NCBI GenBank assembly: GCA_903926465.1
Contig: CAIYJE010000023.1
Span: forward strand, 1-64,000
Origin: an uncultured Planctomycetales bacterium
GTDB taxonomy: Bacteria > Planctomycetota > Planctomycetia > Isosphaerales > Isosphaeraceae
Direction: 5' to 3'
DNA: 64,000 bases
The position numbers were made by a program, and so were the translations under genes. The notes beneath the pieces are model-generated. The model worked only from the letters and a program-made list of their open reading frames with translations, was not told where the DNA came from and made no database searches. This document shows positions 26,638 through 35,663 of the stretch, in pieces. The number at the start of each line of letters is the position of its first letter. The first letter of the stretch is position 1.

Positions 26638-27792
26638 TCAAGCAAGACTTTGCTCGGTGCCGCTAGCCTCTGCATTCGCACACAACACACAACGGCGATA
26701 CACCAACCAAGCCACCGCATAGCTCAGGCCGGCAACCAGCGCATCAACCCACGCTTCATGCCGTTTGATCCAGGCGGGGTTCGTGGGCACAATCAGCAAC
26801 GCCGCCAGGCCCAGGGGAAGATAGCTCTGAAGATTCCAGGATTGACGTTCACCCGGCACCTGCGGCCTGAGCAAAACCACAACCGCCGGCATCAGCAATC
26901 CCAGGTCATAATGCCGATGATACGTTCCAAATGCCGCGAGCGCGAGTGCCAATGCCGTTTGATCGATGATCCGACCTTTACGTGCGTTCCACAAAAGCAC
27001 AGTCGATAGACCAAGCATCAACACCGTTGCCGCCAATCTCGCCCGCTCGCCTGCCCAGATCGTCCCCACCAGTGTGGGTAAATCCAGGGTGCCGGCATTC
27101 ATCTGGCCACGGGCATTCACCATCCAGTCATGCGTCAAATCCCAAATCGGTACACCCAACCAAAGGCTACAGCCAATCGTGAGCGCAGCCTGAATGGCCA
27201 GCGCTGTTGCCAGTGATCGCCAGTACCCGGTAAAGGCCCAGACCAGCACAATTGGATAAACCATGGTGGGCTTGATCAACGCCAGCCCAAGCAGGACGCC
27301 CGCCACGTACTGACGACCGGTCGTCAACGACACCGTGGCCCACAACGCCAGCGTGATCGGGATAATGTGAAACTGACCCAGCGCCAACCCGGCGCGCACG
27401 GGCCTGCAGGCCACACACCAGGCCAGCAAACACCAGGTCGAAGGATCTCGCCAGCCCCTGCCACTCTCGTTGGCCACCCACGCCATCAACCCGGCCAGAG
27501 CCAGCAAATTGAGCCCCAGGTAAACCGCCGGCAATGCCGATTCACTCCAGGGCCCCACCAAACCAGCAAACACCGGCATTGCGCTTGGCGGATACGTGCA
27601 ATCTGGGTCGGCGTAAGGATTCATCTGCTTCAGGAACAGTTGCACCTCTTCCGCCCTACGCAGCAGATCGGCACTATCCAAAAGCGCAGCACGCGCGCCC
27701 CAGCCCAGGCTTACAACCGCCAGGGCCACCAATCCTGGGAAGATCACCCAGATCCACCATCTCCGTACCGTTACCAAGCGGCCACTCCCCAT
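26638..27792 (-). CDS. polytopic membrane glycosyltransferase, GT87/DUF2029-like
   Basis: Polyprenyl-phosphate-dependent mannosyl- or arabinosyltransferase-like protein of the GT87 (DUF2029) type, 384 residues, with about ten hydrophobic segments. A conserved N-terminal periplasmic loop carries the NPYADPDCTYPPSAMP segment, whose NPY..P..YPP pattern is the family signature (catalytic Asp region). LGLALIKPTMVYP, a typical GT87 helix, lies mid-protein. The start is uncertain: the longest frame begins at 27987, but the N-terminal helix starts just after 27792. It would act on glycolipids or polysaccharide at the outer face of the inner membrane. It is divergent from galT. Confidence 0.78.
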   Translation of the reverse strand: MGSGRLVTVRRWWIWVIFPGLVALAVVSLGWGARAALLDSADLLRRAEEVQLFLKQMNPYADPDCTYPPSAMPVFAGLVGPWSESALPAVYLGLNLLALAGLMAWVANESGRGWRDPSTWCLLAWCVACRPVRAGLALGQFHIIPITLALWATVSLTTGRQYVAGVLLGLALIKPTMVYPIVLVWAFTGYWRSLATALAIQAALTIGCSLWLGVPIWDLTHDWMVNARGQMNAGTLDLPTLVGTIWAGERARLAATVLMLGLSTVLLWNARKGRIIDQTALALALAAFGTYHRHYDLGLLMPAVVVLLRPQVPGERQSWNLQSYLPLGLAALLIVPTNPAWIKRHEAWVDALVAGLSYAVAWLVYRRCVLCANAEASGTEQSLA

Positions 27793-28088
27793 CCATAGGT
27801 GCAAAACAGGTGATACAGGTTCACAAGAACGTTTCTTGAAACCATCGTACGCGACCACCCAATCTTCCTGAAGTCCGACTTTTTCACACACATTGCCCAA
27901 ACCTCCAGAACTGCCTCTATAGTGAGGCGGGGCAGGAATCTGGCGATGGTGTTCCCGGGATGAATCGGTTAACGATCCTGCTCTCACACCGATGCGGTAT
28001 ATTCAAACGATCTCCAGACGAAGAACGCGGGTGATTAGACTTTGACCACCCGTGTGCCGTTGTGCTTCATTGTTTTGTGAGTCGCTTT

Positions 28089-29126
28089 ATGCCCAGCCTG
28101 CGTAAAGATCCAATTATGGGCCGCTGGGTCATCATCGCCGATGAACGGGCTCAACGACCGCAAGACTTTCATGCGGTGGTACACCAAACCGAACGGACGA
28201 GCGATTGTCCCTTCTGCGAAGGGAATGAGTCTCATACCCCACCGGAAGTTCATGCGCACCGGCACGATCACTCCAATCCAGATCAGCCTGGCTGGAAGGT
28301 TCGAGTGATCCCCAACAAGTACCCTGCGCTAAGATCCGAGGGAACCGTCGATCGGAAAAGCGAGGGGCTTTATGAGACAATGGCAGGGGTAGGTGTGCAT
28401 GAGGTAATCATAGAGAGCCCCCGGCATATCATCAGCCTGACCGAGGCGCCCGCAGACACCGTCCGCGCAGTCTTCCAGATCTACCGAGACCGCCTGAAGT
28501 CCCTCAAAAAGGACGGGCGATTTGTGCACGGGATCATCTTCAAGAATGTGGGAGCAGGCGCGGGAGCTAGCCTGGAGCATACTCACAGCCAGTTGATTGT
28601 GGCCCCAATTGTGCCAATCAACATCTGGCAGGAACTGACCGGCTCACTCAGGTATTACAACGATCGAGGTCGGTGCGTCTTTTGCGAGATGATGGAAGAG
28701 GAAATCAAGGACGGCCGACGCGTTGTGCTGGAAACGCCCCACTTTCTTGCGTTCTGTCCCTACGCCGGCCGTTTTCCCTATGAAACCTGGGTGGTTCCCA
28801 AGGATCATAACAGCCATTTTGAAACCATCGGCAAACCTGCTCTGGAAGACCTTGGCCGGCTCATGAAACAGGTTCTGACCAACCTGGAACAGAAACTGGA
28901 CCATCCTCCCTACAATTACATCATCCACTCGGCCCCGTTTGATCAGTTGGGCCTGCCTCATTTTCACTGGCACATCGAGATCATTCCAAGACTGACGCAG
29001 GTGGCCGGATTTGAATGGGGGACCGGTTTCTACATCAACCCGGTCCCGCCCGAAATTGGCGCTAAAACTCTTAGAGCCAATCCGCCCTCTCAAGACCCTG
29101 GTCATGGCTCGATAACGAATGGGTAA
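28089..29126 (+). CDS. galT: galactose-1-phosphate uridylyltransferase
   Basis: Leloir-pathway enzyme exchanging UDP between glucose-1-P and galactose-1-P, 345 residues. Metal ligands are likely CPFC at residues about 45-48 and further His/Cys. The nucleophilic-His region has the variant EHTHSQ in place of HPHGQ, with the second HIT-like motif HFHWHIEIIP near the C-terminus. The start at 28089 (MPSLRKDP) is favoured by the conserved PSLRKDPI...GRWVIIA start, although its ribosome site (GTGAG) is weak. A GH57 glucanotransferase gene follows 212 bases downstream. Some family members act on other sugar-1-phosphates, so the sugar is not certain. Confidence 0.9.
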   Translation: MPSLRKDPIMGRWVIIADERAQRPQDFHAVVHQTERTSDCPFCEGNESHTPPEVHAHRHDHSNPDQPGWKVRVIPNKYPALRSEGTVDRKSEGLYETMAGVGVHEVIIESPRHIISLTEAPADTVRAVFQIYRDRLKSLKKDGRFVHGIIFKNVGAGAGASLEHTHSQLIVAPIVPINIWQELTGSLRYYNDRGRCVFCEMMEEEIKDGRRVVLETPHFLAFCPYAGRFPYETWVVPKDHNSHFETIGKPALEDLGRLMKQVLTNLEQKLDHPPYNYIIHSAPFDQLGLPHFHWHIEIIPRLTQVAGFEWGTGFYINPVPPEIGAKTLRANPPSQDPGHGSITNG

Positions 29127-29337
29127 GAATGCAGACCCGTGGTCGACTTTGACGGCGTGTTGGATCTTGAGTCAAAACCCCGCGACACTCTGCCGATCGT
29201 ACCGAAGGGGAGGGCTAGACCAGTCCACGGATCGGGCTGAGAGCTAGACCCGCGGTCAGGACTCGCGATAATGCAGTGCATCCGACTGGACGGCGGCGTT
29301 CTAGACGGCAATGCTCCCGACCTCATCGAGGCTTCTC

Positions 29338-31536
29338 ATGCCTGCCGTTCGCATGATCTTTGGTCTGCATAACCATCAACCGGTCGGCAATTTCGGAAGC
29401 GTCTTTGAAGCCGCTTACCGCGAGAGTTATGAGCCGTTCTTGAACGTGGTCGAGGAGTACCCAGAGTTCCCGTTCGTCCTGCATATTTCTGGACCACTGC
29501 TGGAATGGCTGCTGGCGGAACGCCGCCCCTACATTGAGCGAGTGCAAGCCCTGGTCCGTGCCCAACGGATTGAAATTCTGGGCGGGCCAATTCAAGAACC
29601 GATCCTGCCGAACATCCCGCACCGTGACAGGGTTGGCCAGATCCAGACCTTCACGAAACTGCTGGGCAACGTCTTCGGTCAACAGATCCGCGGGATGTGG
29701 CTTCCCGAGCGGGTCTGGGAACAGGGACTTGTCAGTGCGCTCGTGGAGGCAGGGATTGAGTACACCGTGCTCGATGACTTCCATTTCCAGGGAGCCGGGC
29801 TGAACTCTGACCAGCTTTACGGATATTACCTGACCGAGGATGAGGGCCGGCTGCTCAAGGTTTTCCCGAACTCCGAACGAATGCGGTACCTGGTTCCCTG
29901 GCTGGAACCTCATGAGTGCTACGTCTACCTGAAGCAGCTTGCGGAAACTCGCCCTGGCGCGGTGGTGGTGTGCGCCGACGACGGCGAAAAGTTTGGCGCA
30001 TGGCCCAACACGCATGAGCACGTTTACACCAGAGGATGGCTTCGGAACTTCTGCGAACTGATCCGCGCCAACCGAACGTGGCTCGAACCAACCACGTTCG
30101 CCAAGGCCGTGGACGAAACCTTGCCGCTGGGCAAGATTTACATCCCCGACTGCTCCTACCGAGAGATGACCGAGTGGGCGCTGACCCCCGCCCGATTCCG
30201 CGAATATCGCGCCACCCAGAAAGCGATCGAAACGAACACCAGGGCCGAAGAACTCAAACCTCTGGTGCGGGCTGGCGGTTTCTGGCGTAACTTCAAAACG
30301 AAGTATGCCGAAAGCGACGAAATGTACACCCGCATGCTCCAGGTTTCTAACCGGCTCGCCAGCCTGGAGACTCAAGGCCAGCTTGATCGCGAACTACTTG
30401 AAGCCGCCCGAGAAGCGCTTTACCGAGGTCAGTGCAATTGCCCTTACTGGCATGGCGCTTTTGGAGGCCTGTATCTGCCGCACCTACGCAACGCCATCTT
30501 CAAGCACCTGATCGAGGCCGATAATCTGCTGGATCAGGCCGAAGGACGCGAAGGGCCGTGGATTGACGCCAAGGTGGCAGACTTCAACCTGGACGCACGA
30601 CAGGAAGTACGCCTGGAGAATGATCGGCTCGTTGCTCTGATCAGCCCTGCGCAAGGGGGCCACCTGTATGAGCTGGATTGTAAACGGACCACCACCAACC
30701 TGCTCGCCACGCTTGACCGCCGCCCAGAGGTCTATCACGAGACCATCAAGAATAGCCTGCTGGGGATTGAAGATCCCAATATGCCGGCTACGGTTACACA
30801 GCAGGTGGTCTTCAAGCAAGAAGGGCTCGATCGGCTCCTGGTTTATGACAAGTATCCCCGCAAGGCATTTGTTGATCACTTTGTAAACGCCGCGACCACG
30901 CTGGATGACTGGGTCAAAGGAACCGAGCGCGAACAGGGTGACTTTGTGCGAGGCGCGTACCTTGGCCAGTTGCATCACGATGCCGATCGCGTTCGAATTT
31001 CTCTCGAACGGAAAGGGCATGTGGCCGGCCATCCCATCCGCATTCTCAAAACAATCACGCTTGAAGCTGGCTCCCCTCGCCTAACCGTGAACTACGAACT
31101 TTCTGGCTTACCGGCTTCCAGTGAACTGACCTTTGCTGTGGAACTGAATGTGGCCTCTATGGCAGGCAATGCCCCAGACCGGTTCATCCTCAGTGAGACA
31201 GGCCAGAATCTGGGACCGCTCAATTCTGCGCATGATGTTCCCAGTTGTCATCGGCTGGCCCTGAGTGATGGCTGGCTCGACCTCCGAGCCTCACTCCAAT
31301 GGTCACGCCCTGGACCGGTCTGGATCTTCCCAATTCAGACCGTGAGCCAGAGCGAAGGGGGGTTTGAGTCGGTCTACCAGAGCACTGCCGTGGTGCCTCG
31401 CTGGCCAGTTGAGCCAGATTCGCACGGGAACTGGAATGTCCAGATTTCCTGGTCTTTGGAGTCTGCTTCCCAGTTGGCCGAGCCCCTCAAGCTCGCCGGC
31501 CATGACCATTTAACCACCGCCCGGGCTGGCAGCTAG
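29338..31536 (+). CDS. GH57 4-alpha-glucanotransferase / alpha-amylase-type enzyme
   Basis: Glycoside hydrolase family 57 protein of 732 residues with the GH57 barrel (about 1-300), DUF1925-like middle and DUF1926-like C-terminal domains, the architecture of archaeal 4-alpha-glucanotransferases. GLHNHQPVG (9-17) is motif 1. Nucleophile E124 is in GMWLPERVWE, the acid/base is in CADDGEKFG (D214/D215), and VLDDFHF is the substrate motif. Those residues sit at nearly the same numbers as in the Thermococcus litoralis enzyme (E123, D214). The start at 29338 has GAGG about 6 bases upstream. It probably remodels glycogen or maltodextrin, with galT as neighbour. A strong terminator follows. Confidence 0.92.
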   Translation: MPAVRMIFGLHNHQPVGNFGSVFEAAYRESYEPFLNVVEEYPEFPFVLHISGPLLEWLLAERRPYIERVQALVRAQRIEILGGPIQEPILPNIPHRDRVGQIQTFTKLLGNVFGQQIRGMWLPERVWEQGLVSALVEAGIEYTVLDDFHFQGAGLNSDQLYGYYLTEDEGRLLKVFPNSERMRYLVPWLEPHECYVYLKQLAETRPGAVVVCADDGEKFGAWPNTHEHVYTRGWLRNFCELIRANRTWLEPTTFAKAVDETLPLGKIYIPDCSYREMTEWALTPARFREYRATQKAIETNTRAEELKPLVRAGGFWRNFKTKYAESDEMYTRMLQVSNRLASLETQGQLDRELLEAAREALYRGQCNCPYWHGAFGGLYLPHLRNAIFKHLIEADNLLDQAEGREGPWIDAKVADFNLDARQEVRLENDRLVALISPAQGGHLYELDCKRTTTNLLATLDRRPEVYHETIKNSLLGIEDPNMPATVTQQVVFKQEGLDRLLVYDKYPRKAFVDHFVNAATTLDDWVKGTEREQGDFVRGAYLGQLHHDADRVRISLERKGHVAGHPIRILKTITLEAGSPRLTVNYELSGLPASSELTFAVELNVASMAGNAPDRFILSETGQNLGPLNSAHDVPSCHRLALSDGWLDLRASLQWSRPGPVWIFPIQTVSQSEGGFESVYQSTAVVPRWPVEPDSHGNWNVQISWSLESASQLAEPLKLAGHDHLTTARAGS

Positions 31537-31919
31537 GCCTGATCGCGGTTCCGTGCCCTGCCCTGTCTGGAGGAAGCGGAATCCAGAACTCCAATATTCA
31601 GGCCTGAAAAGCAAGCGAGTGGGTTGCTCTTGTGAGACTGCCAGGATGGCAAAGAGCCCCACTCGCTTGCGCCTTTTTGGAAGCTGCGCTTTTGCAGTTA
31701 AAAACCAAAGAAAACGCCGTGGAGGCCGTAGATCTTTGGATAGGCCGAAAGACGAGAACATCCACTCGCTGATGCTTCTACAGACTGCCTGGTTTTCGCC
31801 TCGCGTTTAATGACACCGTTGCAAGACCAGGCCTGGACATCGGAAAATTGAACAGCAAAGACCGACCGCCAGGGAAACGCCATCCGACCTGACGTAATGC
31901 ACCCAGCCTGAGAGATCTC
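31537..31919. other. intergenic region with terminator
   Basis: 383 bases between the GH57 gene and the DUF58 gene. Apart from the terminator (31611-31677) I see no gene and no RNA. The last part presumably contains the promoter for the DUF58 gene. Confidence 0.5.
31611..31677 (+). terminator. terminator after the GH57 gene
   Basis: 13-bp perfect stem GCAAGCGAGTGGG / CCCACTCGCTTGC (31611-31623 and 31658-31670), with an inner CTCTT/AAGAG pairing. GCCTTTTTGG follows on the plus strand. Confidence 0.8.
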
Positions 31920-32861
31920 TTGCCTGAAAACGGACCTTCAAAAACGGTCGCCCTGAACTCGGCACAGATTCTGAGGGAAGCCCGCAGGCTCCAGTTTCTG
32001 GTCCACCCCCGCGCCCTGGCAGAACTGGCAGGCGCGTACCATGGCGCTCGACCAGGCGCAGGCCTCACCTTTGCCGAACTCAGGCCCTATGAACCCGGTG
32101 ACGATGTTCGCCACATCGATTGGAACGTCTCCGCGCGTCAACAACGCCCCTACGTGCGGCACTACACCGAGGAAAGATCTCTCACACTCTGGCTGGCGGT
32201 AGATCTTTCGGCCAGCATGAAATTTGGACAGGTTGGCAGAACCAAGGCCGACCGTGCCTGTCAGGCGGCTGGACTGCTGGCCGCGGCCGCAATTCATAAC
32301 GGTGACCGCGTAGGACTGCTGCTTGTTGGGAACCGAATTGTTCAGGAACTGCCGCCGCAGGCCGGAATCAAACACCTGGCTCACCTGCTCAGGCTTCTCG
32401 TGGAAGGTCGGGCGACCGACGTCCCCACCAGCTCCAATCTCTCAACCATCCCCGCGCGGTTCGGCCGTAAATCCCACCCCCACCGCGCTCTCATCATCTG
32501 CCTGAGCGACTTCCGAGACCCACTCGATTGCTACACCTGGCGCAGACTGGCCGCCAAACATCAATGCACGGCCATTCGGATCTATGACCCGCTGGAAGTC
32601 GAACTACCCAGGGTTGGCCTGATCCACGCAGTCGATCCCCAGACCGGCCTGAAATACCCGATCGACACCGACTCACAATCCGTTCGCAACCGCTACCGTG
32701 AAGACGCCACCCTGCGACAAGAGTTGTTTGACCAGTTCTGCCGGCAGAGCTGCGTGGTAGGATGGCAACTCTCCACCGCCGATGACCCACTCAGAAGCCT
32801 TCAAAAACTTTTCAGAGAAGCTCAGCACAGCCAACCCTCCCGTATAAGGGTTAGACGCTGA
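31920..32861 (+). CDS. DUF58 protein (Bat-associated, vWA-like)
   Basis: DUF58 family, 313 residues, with the conserved FAELRPYEPGDDVRHIDWNVSARQQRPYVRHYTEER block and a vWA-like core carrying a MIDAS-like DLSASM. Such proteins normally accompany a MoxR ATPase and vWA (BatA/BatB) proteins in envelope stress or metalloenzyme maturation clusters. Here the MoxR gene is absent, and the BatA/B/D-like genes are 11 kb away. The TTG start at 31920 is tentative, since the upstream GAGAGA is only a fair ribosome site. The stop codon overlaps the ATG of the next gene by one base (TGATG), so they are co-translated. Confidence 0.85.
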   Translation: MPENGPSKTVALNSAQILREARRLQFLVHPRALAELAGAYHGARPGAGLTFAELRPYEPGDDVRHIDWNVSARQQRPYVRHYTEERSLTLWLAVDLSASMKFGQVGRTKADRACQAAGLLAAAAIHNGDRVGLLLVGNRIVQELPPQAGIKHLAHLLRLLVEGRATDVPTSSNLSTIPARFGRKSHPHRALIICLSDFRDPLDCYTWRRLAAKHQCTAIRIYDPLEVELPRVGLIHAVDPQTGLKYPIDTDSQSVRNRYREDATLRQELFDQFCRQSCVVGWQLSTADDPLRSLQKLFREAQHSQPSRIRVRR

Positions 32862-33394
32862 TGGACGAGCAGACGACCCATTTCTACGAGGGACTTGTAC
32901 CACCCAGGCCAATTCCAGACCCAATCCCCTTGGAGCAGTTCCAGTTCCCCTGGCTCGCAGTGGGAATCGTGCTGATGGGGGCCTTGCTCGTAAGTGCACT
33001 GGTTATCTGGCAACAAAGAAGAAAGCGCAGGCCAGTGCCTGCAGTAGCCACGGTATCAGAGGCTGCCACCAAGCAACCACCTGCCGAACCCTTGGACCCA
33101 ACAACCCTGGAAGGAGCAGCCCTCCAGATCCGATTATGGCTCGCCAGGCGACTCGGCCCTTCCTGGCTAGCCAAGACCACCGAGGTTATCGTTCAAGACC
33201 CTGAACTGGAAACGATCCTGGATGCCTCGGCCCGCAACACCGTTTCCGAGATCTTGATGGAAGCCGACTCCCGCAAATTCCAGCGCCCCGGCGAAACCGC
33301 ACAAGCCGCGAACCAGTCGCCCCCGCTACGAGCCCAGCAACTCGCTCAGATCAAAGCCTCACTCTTCCCAGAGGCCCTTTCCGATAAGCCCTGA
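32861..33394 (+). CDS. small single-pass membrane protein, DUF4381-like
   Basis: 177 residues. The short N-terminus is followed by one transmembrane helix (about 29-50), a basic stop-transfer stretch (RRKRR) and a cytosolic helical domain. The N-terminus with PPRPIPDPIP resembles the DUF4381 (BatC-region) layout, in which a membrane helix links the DUF58/vWA complex to the membrane. It is translated with the DUF58 gene by a TGATG overlap, so its function is tied to it. It ends 68 bases before the convergent bioD gene. Confidence 0.75.
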   Translation: MDEQTTHFYEGLVPPRPIPDPIPLEQFQFPWLAVGIVLMGALLVSALVIWQQRRKRRPVPAVATVSEAATKQPPAEPLDPTTLEGAALQIRLWLARRLGPSWLAKTTEVIVQDPELETILDASARNTVSEILMEADSRKFQRPGETAQAANQSPPLRAQQLAQIKASLFPEALSDKP

Positions 33395-33462
33395 CCAATC
33401 CCTGGCAGGCGAACCCGGAATGTATGCTTCTAACATCGGCGGTGAATCCCCGTTCCACCGCA

Positions 33463-34230
33463 TCAGGTGCCGGCGTGCGTCATGCGCGATCGCTCGGAAA
33501 GCGATCCCCAGTTCACGGCATCAAACACGCGTGACACCGTTTCCAATGAAGGATTGCAGGGCACTTCGGCCAGAATCGGTTCCCGATCGAGCCAGCGGGC
33601 AAGCTCTTCCGCGTTCGTTTGCTCAGCCAAGGGGTCGGCGGTGGGCACCGCGCCGTTCAAAATCACTCCGGCCACACGTAAGCCACGCATCCGCGCAGCT
33701 TCAAGAGTCAGCAGCGTATGATTCAAGGTCCCCAGCCCGCGTCTGGCAACAATAATCAGGGGAAAGTCCAGATCAGCCGCCAGATCAGCAACCGTACGCC
33801 GCTCAGCCAGCGGACAAAGTAACCCCCCAACCCCCTCAACCAGCATGAGATCCGAGCCCGGAGTCCACTCATCAAGCGACCGCTGAAGCCGCTCACACAC
33901 GTAAGGATAGGTGAGTGAAAACCCTTCCAAGCGTGCTGCCACAGGAGGGGCCAGTGGGGCGGTGAGTCGAATGGGGTTCACCCGGTCCACGAATGAGGCG
34001 GGATACGGCGTTGCACATCCTGCGGCGTCCAACAAAATTGCAGCATCGGAATCCCAGGGTAACGGACAGGCGGGGTCGATCCCGCTTGCAACGGGTTTGA
34101 TCACGCCAGCCCTGGTCCCCCGACGAACCAAGGCCCCGACAATCTGCGCACTTACCCAGGTTTTGCCCACGCCGGTATCGGTTCCGGTGACAAAGAGTCC
34201 CGGCAATTCGCATTTCAGGAAAGCGGACAT
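33463..34230 (-). CDS. bioD: ATP-dependent dethiobiotin synthetase
   Basis: Closes the ureido ring of biotin: DAPA plus CO2 plus ATP gives dethiobiotin. 255 residues. The P-loop TGTDTGVGKT starts near residue 15. Further marks are VIKPVASG (K and P conserved), the EGVGGLLCPL loop with catalytic residues, and GTLNHTLLT. It overlaps bioA by 16 bases and is the last gene of a bioA-bioD unit. bioB and bioF are not in the window. Confidence 0.95.
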   Translation of the reverse strand: MSAFLKCELPGLFVTGTDTGVGKTWVSAQIVGALVRRGTRAGVIKPVASGIDPACPLPWDSDAAILLDAAGCATPYPASFVDRVNPIRLTAPLAPPVAARLEGFSLTYPYVCERLQRSLDEWTPGSDLMLVEGVGGLLCPLAERRTVADLAADLDFPLIIVARRGLGTLNHTLLTLEAARMRGLRVAGVILNGAVPTADPLAEQTNAEELARWLDREPILAEVPCNPSLETVSRVFDAVNWGSLSERSRMTHAGT

Positions 34231-35663
34231 CCTGTTACCTCTTCCAGACTCAGGAGCATGGCCCGCATCAGTTCATCAAGCTCTGTTGCGGTGATGCTCA
34301 GCGGTGGCATGACCACCAGTACGTCACCCAGTGGGCGAATCAGGATGCCGTGCTTGCGGGCATGTCGACAGATCCTTGCGCCTAGCTTATTGATACTGGG
34401 AAACGGCTGCCCGGTCTCCCGATCCTGTACCAGTTCGATGCCGGCCATCAGTCCTTTTTGCCGGGCCTCGCCCACATGCGGGTGCCTCCGGAATTGTTCG
34501 AGCCAGCCGGCAAGCTGCTCAATTTTTTCAGGCATCCGTTCGATGGTCTGCTCTTCGTCAAACACTTCCAAATTCGCTAGCGCCACGGCCGCGCCTAGCG
34601 GGTTTCCACCGTAGGTATGACCATGAAAGAATGTTTTATCCGAATGTGGGTCTCCGACAAAGGCTGAGTAAATTTCTTGCGTCGTCAGGGTGGCGGCCAG
34701 CGGCAGGTAGCCGCCGGTTATCCCCTTGGCCAGGCAAAGAAAGTCTGGCGAAACCTGCTCGTGCTCACACGCGAACAGCCGCCCGGTCCTCCCAAAACCA
34801 ACTGCCACTTCATCGGCAATCAAGAGCGTATCATGGCGTTTGGTCAGCTCTCGCAAACCTTTGAGGTACCCCTCTGGATGCACGATCATTCCGGCGGCCC
34901 CCTGAACCAGGGGCTCCACCACCACAGCCACCACCTCACCCGGATGATCCACCAACAACTTCTCAACAGCGGCCAGGCAGGCCATCCCGCACTCTGGACG
35001 TTTGAGTGAAAGCGGGCAGTGGTAACAGTGTGGCAATGGGGCCCTGAGGGTGGGAAAGAGCAGAGGCCGGAACATCTCATGGAAGGCATCGAGCCCGCCC
35101 AGGCTCACGTCACCCAGAGTGTCACCGTGGTAGGCCTCTTGGAGCGCGATGAACCGGGTGCGCTGGGGCTCTGGGTTGGCTTTCTGCCGCCAGTACTGGA
35201 AGGCCATTTTGAGGGCAACTTCGACGGCCGTGGCACCGCTGTCGGATAGGAAAACCCGGCTCAAACCCTCTGGAGCGCGTTCGGCGAGTTGCCGACTCAA
35301 TTCGATGGCACCCGGATGAGAGACCCCGAGCAGCGTGGAATGCGCCATGCGATCGAGTTGCTGGCGGATGGCGGCATCCAGACGGGGGTGATGATGCCCG
35401 TGAACATTGCACCAGAGTGAGCTCACACCATCGAGGTAGCGGTTGCCTTCGATGTCGAAGAGGTACACTCCTTCGCCGCGTTCGATGATCAGGGGATCAT
35501 CGTTCAACCAGGCAGCCTGGGGTGTGAACGGGTGCCAGACGTGCGCATGATCCCACTGAATCAGGTCCGCGCGAGAAACCGACCTGTGCGGGTCGACCGC
35601 GGCCCTTGTTGAGGTGGGTTCCGGAACGACACTACGACCTGGAGAATCAGACAAGGGGATCAC
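34215..35663 (-). CDS. bioA: adenosylmethionine-8-amino-7-oxononanoate aminotransferase
   Basis: PLP enzyme of biotin synthesis that makes DAPA, with S-adenosylmethionine as the unusual amino donor. 482 residues. Family motifs are HPFTPQ near the N-terminus, the YLDGVSSLWCNVHGH segment, LSDSGATAVEVALKMAFQYW, LIADEVAVGFGRTG, and the PLP lysine in CLAKGITGG. The N-terminus of about 30 residues is poorly conserved, so a later start is possible. It overlaps the SAM hydrolase gene by four bases at its 5' end and bioD by 16 at its 3' end, so all three are translationally linked. Confidence 0.95.
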   Translation of the reverse strand: MIPLSDSPGRSVVPEPTSTRAAVDPHRSVSRADLIQWDHAHVWHPFTPQAAWLNDDPLIIERGEGVYLFDIEGNRYLDGVSSLWCNVHGHHHPRLDAAIRQQLDRMAHSTLLGVSHPGAIELSRQLAERAPEGLSRVFLSDSGATAVEVALKMAFQYWRQKANPEPQRTRFIALQEAYHGDTLGDVSLGGLDAFHEMFRPLLFPTLRAPLPHCYHCPLSLKRPECGMACLAAVEKLLVDHPGEVVAVVVEPLVQGAAGMIVHPEGYLKGLRELTKRHDTLLIADEVAVGFGRTGRLFACEHEQVSPDFLCLAKGITGGYLPLAATLTTQEIYSAFVGDPHSDKTFFHGHTYGGNPLGAAVALANLEVFDEEQTIERMPEKIEQLAGWLEQFRRHPHVGEARQKGLMAGIELVQDRETGQPFPSINKLGARICRHARKHGILIRPLGDVLVVMPPLSITATELDELMRAMLLSLEEVTGCPLS

